Shown here one piece after another: positions 1 through 5,258 of a DNA stretch of 5,258 bases; position 1 is the first letter of the stretch; each line of letters opens with the position of its first letter. The notes under the pieces are model-generated. The model was not told the DNA's origin, made no database searches, and saw nothing but the letters and a program-made list of their open reading frames with translations. The DNA is from Bacteroidota bacterium (GTDB lineage: Bacteria > Bacteroidota > Bacteroidia > Bacteroidales > VadinHA17). The position numbers and the translations under genes are program-made. The stretch lies in assembly GCA_012838685.1 (NCBI GenBank), contig DUOU01000215.1, positions 1 to 5,258 of the forward strand, in the 5' to 3' direction.

Positions 1-2654
1 ATAAAATCTTGGAACTTAACGAAAAGGAGATGTGGGTAAGAGTCGAGCCCGGGGTAGTGCTCGACGAACTGAACCTCTTCCTGAAACAATATGGGCTGTT
101 TTTCGGTCCGGAGACCTCAACATCCAACAGATGTAACCTGGGAGGTATGGTAGGCAATAACGCTTGTGGCTCCCATTCCATTGTTTACGGCTCCACAAGA
201 GACCACCTGTTGGAACTAAAAACAATTTTAAGTGATGGGTCCACGGCCCACTTCCATGAACTCTCCCGTGAAGAGTTCGCGGAAAAATGTTGCTTGCAGA
301 ATCTTGAGGGAGATATTTACAGAAATATAAGGGATGTTTTTAAAGATCCTTTGAATAGACTCAAGATTACCGAGGAGTATCCCGATCCAAAAATTAAAAG
401 ACGGAATACAGGTTACGCACTGGATATTTTGTTGGATAACGAAATTTTCGGGCAATCAGACAAGAAGTTTAATATGTGTAAGTTACTTGCCGGATCGGAA
501 GGTACATTGGCGATAACCACAGAGATAAAACTCAACCTGATCAAGTTGCCTCCCCCTGAAAAAGCCCTGGTTTGCGTCCACTTAAAAAAGCGACATGACG
601 CTTTTAAGGCAAATCTGGTAATACTAAAGCATTCCCCTTCCGCTGTGGAGATGATGGATGACAAGATACTCGCGCTGGCAAGGGAGAGCAACATCCAAAT
701 AAAAAACTGTTTTTTTCCTGATGGCGACCCTGGCGGTCTCCTTTTTGTCGAATTTATCGGCAACACGAAGAGAGAGATAGAGGAAAGGGCCCGGACAATG
801 ATCGAAGAGCTGATCAATTCCGGCTTTGGATATTCGTTTCCAATAGTCTGGGGAAAAGAAACCGCTAAAGTCTGGAACCTTAGAAAAGCCGGTCTTGGCG
901 TCCTTTTCAACATGAAAGGAGACGCCAAACCGGTGGCGTTAATTGAAGACACCGCAGTTTGTGTTGAAGATTTGCCGGAATATATGGACGAATTTGAAAA
1001 AATTCTCCAAAAATATAACAAAGATGCCGTCTATTATGCCCATATCGGAACAGGAGAACTCCATATAAGGCCAATATTGAACCTGAAGGATATAAATGAT
1101 TCGGAACTGTTTAGAAAAATTGGAACCGAGACCGCTATTCTGGTAAAAAAATACCGCGGTTCAATGAGCGGGGAGCATGGGGATGGGAGGCTCAGGGGCG
1201 AATTTATTCCGATCATTATAGGTAATCATAATTATGAGTTGCTAAGGTCGGTCAAAAAATGTTGGGATCCAAAAGGAATATTGAACCCCAATAAGATAAC
1301 CGACACCCTGCCCATGGATAAACATCTAAGGTACACTCCGGGCCAGCAAACACCCGAAATAGATACAATATTCGACTTTTCATCCACTCTCGGAATAGTA
1401 AGGGCCGCGGAAAAGTGCAATGGGTCGGGCGACTGCCGGAAGAGCTCGATCATTGGAGGAACAATGTGTCCCTCCTTTATGGCCACCGGAGATGAGAAAA
1501 ACAGCACAAGAGCCAGGGCCAATGTTTTCAGGGAATACATACAATCAGATCCGCAAAATATATGGGACCACAGGGAGATATATGAAATAATGGATCTATG
1601 TATATCGTGCAAAGGGTGTAAGTCAGAATGTCCCACCGTTGTGGACATTGCCAAGCTAAAGGCAGAATTCATGCAACATTGGCATGATAACCATGGAGTA
1701 CCTTTAAGAACAAGGTTGATTGCCCATATAACCCAAATAAACAAAATAGGTTCCCTATTTCCCTCTTTTTTCAATTGGTTCGTCCAAAACAGATTTTTTT
1801 CGGGTTTGCTGAAAGCCGGTATAGGTTTCTCAAAAGAGAGGTCTATTCCAACTATTTACAAAACCTCTTTGGAAAAATGGATAGGTAAAAACCTTCCGTA
1901 CATAAATCCGAAAAAACCAAAAAAAACTATCTGTCTTTTTGTTGATGAATTTTCAAATTATAACGATACTCTTATTGGAATCAAAGCCATAAAACTACTT
2001 ACTACTCTGGATTATAGGATTATAATAACAGAACATTTGGAGAGTTCCAGAACTTTTATTTCAAAAGGTCTTATAAGAAAAGCAAAAAAAATAGCCACAA
2101 AAAATGTTGGTCTATTGTCAGGAATTATTTCCGGCGAAGTTCCATTAATAGGTATCGAACCGTCCGCGATTCTTACTTTTAGGGATGAATATCCCGATCT
2201 GGTGGAAGCGAATTTAAGGGAGAAGGCAAAATTTCTGTCAGCCAATTGTTTCCTGATCGATGAATTTCTATCCAGGGAGAACAGCGATGGAAAAATTGAC
2301 AGTAACCTGTTTTCCAAAGAATCCCGGAATATACTGTTGCATACCCATTGCCAGCAAAAATCTATTTCATCTTCGTCACATACCATAAACATCCTTAATA
2401 TTCCCGCAAACTACGATGTTCAGGAGATACCTTCCGGTTGTTGCGGGATGGCGGGATCATTCGGTTATGAAAAGGAACATTACGATCTCTCCTTGAAAAT
2501 CGGGGAAATGGTTTTGTTCCCGGCGGTAAGGGAGGCTGATACTAACACGATTATCGCGGCCACCGGAACAAGTTGCCGACAACAGATCATGGAAGGAACC
2601 GGACGAACGGCGTACCATCCAATAGAAATCCTTTACGATGCGTTAATAAAGTAA
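1..2654 (+). CDS. FAD-binding and Fe-S-binding 2-hydroxyacid dehydrogenase (D-lactate/D-2-hydroxyglutarate type), 5' truncated
   Basis: Fused flavoprotein/iron-sulfur oxidoreductase of the GlcD-plus-GlpC type (E. coli YdiJ-like). It is expected to oxidise a D-2-hydroxyacid at FAD and pass electrons through Fe-S clusters to a carrier such as a quinone. The frame is open to the left edge, so the TTG at 9 is not the true start. Compared with relatives of roughly 970-1000 residues, about 95 are missing. Counting the TTG codon as residue 1: the second half of the FAD-binding PCMH domain has GGMVGNNACGSHS (45-57) and LLAGSEGTLAI (159-169). The FAD-oxidase C-terminal domain has H345 and H352 in YAHIGTGELHIRP and the SGEHGDGRLRG motif (387-397). 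Ferredoxin-like cysteines are C470, C476, C487 and C531, C534, C537, C541. The C-terminal cysteine-rich domain has HTHCQQK (778-784), CCGMAGSFGYE (811-821) and GTSCRQQI (853-860). All expected motifs after the truncation are intact, and the frame ends at TAA 2652-2654. The family is certain; the substrate cannot be read from the sequence. Confidence 0.95.
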   Translation, partial: KILELNEKEMWVRVEPGVVLDELNLFLKQYGLFFGPETSTSNRCNLGGMVGNNACGSHSIVYGSTRDHLLELKTILSDGSTAHFHELSREEFAEKCCLQNLEGDIYRNIRDVFKDPLNRLKITEEYPDPKIKRRNTGYALDILLDNEIFGQSDKKFNMCKLLAGSEGTLAITTEIKLNLIKLPPPEKALVCVHLKKRHDAFKANLVILKHSPSAVEMMDDKILALARESNIQIKNCFFPDGDPGGLLFVEFIGNTKREIEERARTMIEELINSGFGYSFPIVWGKETAKVWNLRKAGLGVLFNMKGDAKPVALIEDTAVCVEDLPEYMDEFEKILQKYNKDAVYYAHIGTGELHIRPILNLKDINDSELFRKIGTETAILVKKYRGSMSGEHGDGRLRGEFIPIIIGNHNYELLRSVKKCWDPKGILNPNKITDTLPMDKHLRYTPGQQTPEIDTIFDFSSTLGIVRAAEKCNGSGDCRKSSIIGGTMCPSFMATGDEKNSTRARANVFREYIQSDPQNIWDHREIYEIMDLCISCKGCKSECPTVVDIAKLKAEFMQHWHDNHGVPLRTRLIAHITQINKIGSLFPSFFNWFVQNRFFSGLLKAGIGFSKERSIPTIYKTSLEKWIGKNLPYINPKKPKKTICLFVDEFSNYNDTLIGIKAIKLLTTLDYRIIITEHLESSRTFISKGLIRKAKKIATKNVGLLSGIISGEVPLIGIEPSAILTFRDEYPDLVEANLREKAKFLSANCFLIDEFLSRENSDGKIDSNLFSKESRNILLHTHCQQKSISSSSHTINILNIPANYDVQEIPSGCCGMAGSFGYEKEHYDLSLKIGEMVLFPAVREADTNTIIAATGTSCRQQIMEGTGRTAYHPIEILYDALIK

Positions 2655-2676
2655 AGTCTGATGTAATATTTATTGA

Positions 2677-3822
2677 TCAGAGAGAATTATAATAATCTTC
2701 AAGAATACCCCCTATCAAAGGCCTGTAGTACAACCAGAAAAACCTTCTGGTATCATTCTTATCCTTGGAATACCTTAATCCGTTGAACAACGACATCTGG
2801 TTGAACACTGCCGTAAAAATATTCACATCATAATGGGTAAAATCACCGGTGAAATAATATGTTCTTTCGTTAACAGGATCCTGTATTACAGCAGGGAACG
2901 AGGAAGAGATGCCGAACATGTTCAAAAGTGAGTCTCCGACCAGATTAGTCTCTATCTTAAAGGTGGAAATAACCCTGTTGCTTAACGGAGCGACAACTTC
3001 AAACCATTGATCAAAAGCGATCTGGTCGCTCACCCCCCACTTATCCATATATACCTGATCCGTATATATAAAAGGCATTGAACTATTGAGTGTATTGTCC
3101 TGTTCCAATACAATAATGTTTCTACTGCTCAAAAACACTATACCTTCTTTCTTGAACGTCCAGGGCTGTTTGTACTGCCTGCGATACATTTCAGTCATCC
3201 AGATCGGAAAATCAGCCGTAGTTGTATCAAGTGAACTAAAATACTTTCCCATCCAACCGGAATATTCCATACCAAGGCGGTTCTGTATTCTCTGGGCTTC
3301 ATATTCCACTGTAGGGTATTCAAATGTATTGCTCTCAAGAATAACAAGCTTATTCCTGTTCTTCATCTCCATAATAAGGATGTTGTCATTATTGTTCAGT
3401 CCACCGTAAAGTTTTCTTGATCTCCGGGTCTTAACCGTGCCAAACCACCAGTCGTTTGTAAAGACACCGTAAGTGTCGGCCATAAAAAGGACATCGGCTG
3501 AATCGGCTAAATTCAGAAGCTCAATCAACCTATATTCATTTTTATCCCACAATCTGGACTTTTCCGGACGAAGCGGCACAAATCCATAATAATCTTTCTT
3601 GAAGGAATAACTTCTTTTTGTGTACTTGTTGACAACCCTATCATTCTTTATTGTCCAAAAAAATGATTTGTGCTTCAACATTTCAAAGTTTGGCACAGTC
3701 TTATCAACTACAAGGATATCTAACGGCTTTTTAGCCTGGAAAGACCACATTAACAGGTTAACCACCGGCAATATCAGAAGGGCAGCCAGTACAACAACAA
3801 TAATTAACAGAGTTTTTTTCAT
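2677..3822 (-). CDS. Membrane-anchored protein of unknown function, probably with a large extracytoplasmic domain
   Basis: I cannot assign this 381-residue protein to a named family. Visible features: two lysines (K2, K3) followed by a hydrophobic segment at about 4-27, with no lipobox cysteine and no clear signal peptidase I site. It is therefore best read as an uncleaved N-terminal anchor with the rest outside the cytoplasm. There is no cysteine anywhere and 11 tryptophans, which suits an exported domain. Motif-like stretches are LDILVVDKTVPN (34-45), DYYGF (77-81), ADVLFMADTYGVF (109-121), KLYGG (137-141), KLVILESNTFEYPT (158-171), GWMGKYF (189-195), TYYFTGDFTHYDV (321-333) and FFWLYYRPL (361-369). 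The hydrophobic strands ending in DKT, DTYG and ESNTF resemble the alternating alpha/beta layout of class I glutamine-amidotransferase-like domains, but this is only a guess. ATG 3822 is secure: an in-frame TAG lies at 3844-3846 with no other start between. The stop is TGA at 2677-2679. It is a single-gene unit, convergent with the dehydrogenase and divergent from rarA. Confidence 0.9.
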   Translation of the reverse strand: MKKTLLIIVVVLAALLILPVVNLLMWSFQAKKPLDILVVDKTVPNFEMLKHKSFFWTIKNDRVVNKYTKRSYSFKKDYYGFVPLRPEKSRLWDKNEYRLIELLNLADSADVLFMADTYGVFTNDWWFGTVKTRRSRKLYGGLNNNDNILIMEMKNRNKLVILESNTFEYPTVEYEAQRIQNRLGMEYSGWMGKYFSSLDTTTADFPIWMTEMYRRQYKQPWTFKKEGIVFLSSRNIIVLEQDNTLNSSMPFIYTDQVYMDKWGVSDQIAFDQWFEVVAPLSNRVISTFKIETNLVGDSLLNMFGISSSFPAVIQDPVNERTYYFTGDFTHYDVNIFTAVFNQMSLFNGLRYSKDKNDTRRFFWLYYRPLIGGILEDYYNSL

Positions 3823-3848
3823 AACTTTAACTGATATCTGAAACTATT

Positions 3849-3856
3849 CAAACATA
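3849..3856 (-). promoter_or_regulatory. Candidate Bacteroidetes -7 element of the membrane-anchored gene
   Basis: The minus strand reads TATGTTTG here, an exact match to the Bacteroidetes -7 consensus TAnnTTTG. Transcription would start near 3842-3845 and leave a leader of roughly 20 bases before ATG 3822. That fits the absence of a Shine-Dalgarno sequence (the leader ends CAGTTAAAGTT). At the usual 19-21 base spacing there is only a poor match to the -33 element TTTG (around 3876-3881), so the call rests mainly on the -7 octamer and its position. Confidence 0.45.
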
Positions 3857-3888
3857 AGAAAACATCTCATTAAACCAGTAATTCAAAT

Positions 3889-3920
3889 TAACCGTTAAAA
3901 GTATTAATAATTTTCGGTTA
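3889..3920. repeat. Imperfect inverted repeat between the divergent promoters
   Basis: The left arm TAACCGTTAAAA (3889-3900) pairs with the right arm TTTTCGGTTA (3911-3920). TAACCG pairs with CGGTTA and AAAA with TTTT, leaving a two-base TT bulge on the left side and a 10-base AT-rich centre (3901-3910). It lies just upstream of the leftward promoter and about 85 bases before the rightward -33 region. An operator for a dimeric regulator or a cruciform-prone spot is possible. A terminator role is unlikely because no gene ends here. Short AT-rich inverted repeats also arise by chance. Confidence 0.35.
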
Positions 3921-4003
3921 TAAAACAAAAATCGAAGCAATTTAGAAAAAAATATATTAACAGCAAAACCAAAAGTGTTGCAAAAAGAGTTCCACTTGTA
4001 ATC

Positions 4004-4034
4004 TTTTAATCTCTGTTATATGCTCATATGTTTG
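4004..4034 (+). promoter_or_regulatory. Candidate Bacteroidetes promoter of rarA
   Basis: TATGTTTG at 4027-4034 matches the Bacteroidetes -7 consensus TAnnTTTG exactly. TTTT at 4004-4007 matches three of four bases of the -33 element TTTG and sits 19 bases upstream, the expected spacing. Transcription would begin near 4040 and give a leader of about 60 bases. No Shine-Dalgarno sequence precedes ATG 4102 (ACGGAAAACAATTGTT), as is usual in this phylum. Confidence 0.5.
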
Positions 4035-4101
4035 ATTTGCTTGTATTTATAATTTTTAGCAATCCCATTATTAATTATTACTTTTACGGAAAACAATTGT
4101 T

Positions 4102-5258
4102 ATGTTTTCAAACCAGCCACTTGCCGAAAGATTAAGACCTAAAGGTTTGGACGACTATTGCGGACAGGAACATCTGGTGGGAAATAACGGCGTACTGAGA
4201 AAAGTTATTGAAACGGGCGTTATTCCATCGTTTATTTTATGGGGCCCTCCCGGTGTTGGGAAGACCACCTTGGCCAAAATAATCTCAAACACCCTGAAAC
4301 GTCCTTTTTTTCAGTTAAGTGCCGTGAATTCCGGAGTAAAAGAGGTTAGGGAAACCATTGAAAAGGCAAAAAACCAACAATTCTTTGACCAACCGAACCC
4401 GATATTGTTCATCGATGAAATTCACAGATTCAACAAATCCCAACAAGATTCCTTATTGGCGGCCGTTGAACAGGGTGTGATCACTTTAATAGGGGCAACA
4501 ACAGAGAACCCCTCTTTTGAAGTCATCTCTCCCCTCCTCTCCCGCTGCCAGGTATATTTATTGAATCCCCTTAACGATGAACAGCTTACAAACCTTCTTG
4601 AAAAAGCTATCAGAGAAGACCTATATTTGTCGAAACTTAATATTGAAATTATTGAATGTGAGGCTATTATAAGAATCTCGGGAGGTGATGCGAGAAAACT
4701 ATATAACGCCCTGGAACTTACCGTTGCCTCTGAACACTCCAAGAAAAAAGATCCAATAAGGATCGATGATGAGACAGTTCTTTCGAGTGTCCAAAAAAAT
4801 TTGGCGCTATACGACAAAAACGGAGAGCAACATTATGATATAATATCGGCCTTTATAAAATCAATCCGCGGAAGCGACCCAAATGCGGCGGTCTACTGGC
4901 TTGCCAGGATGGTCGCCGGTGGCGAGGATCCAAAATTCATTGCCAGACGCATGCTTATACTTGCCGCTGAAGATATTGGCATCGCCAACCCCAACGCCTT
5001 GTTGCTGGCACAGGCCTGTTTTGATGCGACACATGTAATTGGCTGGCCCGAATCAAGGATCATTCTGTCGGAGACAGCGATATATCTCGCCACCTCCCAA
5101 AAAAGCAACTCAAGCTACCTGGCCATTGAAGCGGCGCTGAAACAGGTTGAAGAATCGGGTGACCTGCCGGTACCGTTGCATCTGAGAAACGCTCCCACAA
5201 AACTTATGAAAAACATGGGATATGGTTCGGGTTACAAATATGCGCACGACTATGAAAA
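4102..5258 (+). CDS. rarA: Replication-associated recombination protein A (RarA/MgsA AAA+ ATPase), 3' truncated
   Basis: Cytoplasmic clamp-loader-like AAA+ ATPase related to E. coli RarA and eukaryotic Mgs1/WRNIP1. The family forms tetramers, acts on DNA ends and stalled forks, and in E. coli interacts with SSB. In 385 complete codons I read: the N-terminal PLAERLRPKGLDDYCGQEHL (6-25), Walker A GPPGVGKT (48-55), Walker B ILFIDE followed by IHRFNKSQQD (101-116), sensor 1 GATTENPSF (131-139), the arginine-finger segment LLSRCQVY (145-152) and sensor 2 GGDARKLYNALE (194-205). The C-terminal oligomerisation domain begins by about 250, with YDIISAFIKSIRGSDPNAA (245-263), MLILAAEDIG (284-293) and HLRNAPTKLMK (360-370). 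All catalytic motifs are intact. ATG 4102 is the first start after an in-frame TAA at 4072-4074, and it gives the usual family N-terminus. The frame runs off the right edge at YAHDYE; relatives of about 425 residues suggest some 40 are missing. It appears to be transcribed from its own promoter. Confidence 0.97.
   Translation, partial: MFSNQPLAERLRPKGLDDYCGQEHLVGNNGVLRKVIETGVIPSFILWGPPGVGKTTLAKIISNTLKRPFFQLSAVNSGVKEVRETIEKAKNQQFFDQPNPILFIDEIHRFNKSQQDSLLAAVEQGVITLIGATTENPSFEVISPLLSRCQVYLLNPLNDEQLTNLLEKAIREDLYLSKLNIEIIECEAIIRISGGDARKLYNALELTVASEHSKKKDPIRIDDETVLSSVQKNLALYDKNGEQHYDIISAFIKSIRGSDPNAAVYWLARMVAGGEDPKFIARRMLILAAEDIGIANPNALLLAQACFDATHVIGWPESRIILSETAIYLATSQKSNSSYLAIEAALKQVEESGDLPVPLHLRNAPTKLMKNMGYGSGYKYAHDYE

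Larger units (their letters stand above)
3823..4101. other. AT-rich divergent intergenic region
   Basis: This 279-base region separates the starts of the membrane-anchored gene (leftward) and rarA (rightward). It is much richer in A and T than the flanking genes and holds no convincing reading frame, tRNA or structured RNA. What can be supported are two outward-facing candidate promoters (about 3849-3856 on the minus strand and 4004-4034 on the plus strand) and an imperfect inverted repeat (3889-3920). In-frame stops at 3844-3846 (minus) and 4072-4074 (plus) confirm that neither flanking gene extends into it. Confidence 0.8.

Noticed and set aside
413..1021. 202-codon open frame on the minus strand inside the dehydrogenase gene
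   Set aside because: It lies wholly antisense to strongly conserved FAD-domain sequence, and its product shows no recognisable motif. It is a shadow of the real gene.
1232..1774. 180-codon open frame on the minus strand inside the dehydrogenase gene
   Set aside because: It is antisense to the conserved Fe-S cysteine region and its product has no domain-like character. Its length follows from the codon use of the real gene.
2645..2674. Possible bidirectional terminator, AATAAA paired with TTTATT
   Set aside because: The stem is six A-T pairs with an 18-base loop and no T-tract, too weak to call a terminator.
3086..3409. 107-codon plus-strand frame opposite the membrane-anchored gene
   Set aside because: It is antisense to the middle of the 381-codon gene, has no initiation context, and its product looks like a low-complexity shadow.
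3620..3841. 73-codon plus-strand frame covering the start of the membrane-anchored gene
   Set aside because: It is antisense to the anchor-coding region and has no start context of its own. The minus-strand gene explains the sequence better, with a fixed start, an anchor and an upstream stop.
3973..3997. Small inverted repeat AAGTG...CACTT in the divergent region
   Set aside because: Five-base arms around a 15-base loop are not distinguishable from chance.
4092..4101. Perfect 10-base palindrome AACAATTGTT immediately before the rarA start codon
   Set aside because: It is short, AT-rich and has no spaced or repeated copy. A palindrome of this kind is readily expected by chance in this spacer.
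4422..5108. Two minus-strand frames (4422-4817 and 4893-5108) opposite rarA
   Set aside because: Both are antisense to RarA-coding sequence (sensor 1 through the C-terminal domain) and show no family features.

Overview
The window looks like ordinary chromosomal sequence from a member of the Bacteroidetes (Bacteroidota). Four things point there: a one-piece FAD plus Fe-S dehydrogenase of the type common in that phylum; the absence of purine-rich Shine-Dalgarno sequences before both visible starts; AT-rich intergenic DNA; and exact matches to the Bacteroidetes -7 promoter element TAnnTTTG. This assignment is inference from sequence character, not from a database match.

Layout. Bases 1-2654 (+) hold the 3' nine-tenths or so of a large flavin/iron-sulfur 2-hydroxyacid dehydrogenase whose N-terminus lies off the left edge. 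After a 22-base gap comes a convergent gene on the minus strand (3822 down to 2677). It encodes a 381-residue protein of unknown function with one N-terminal membrane anchor and a large domain that contains no cysteine and probably sits outside the cytoplasm. A 279-base AT-rich divergent intergenic region (3823-4101) follows. It has an outward-facing candidate promoter near each gene, both with the identical -7 octamer TATGTTTG, and an imperfect inverted repeat between them. From 4102 to the right edge (+) is rarA (mgsA), the AAA+ ATPase that acts at stalled replication forks. It is complete at its start and lacks about the last 40 codons.

The three genes do not form an operon. The middle gene is transcribed alone, against the dehydrogenase and away from rarA, and nothing in the sequence links their functions. 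I found no mobile element, CRISPR array, tRNA, rRNA or riboswitch. The only real unknown is the membrane-anchored protein. I see no evidence for an elaborate new system here.
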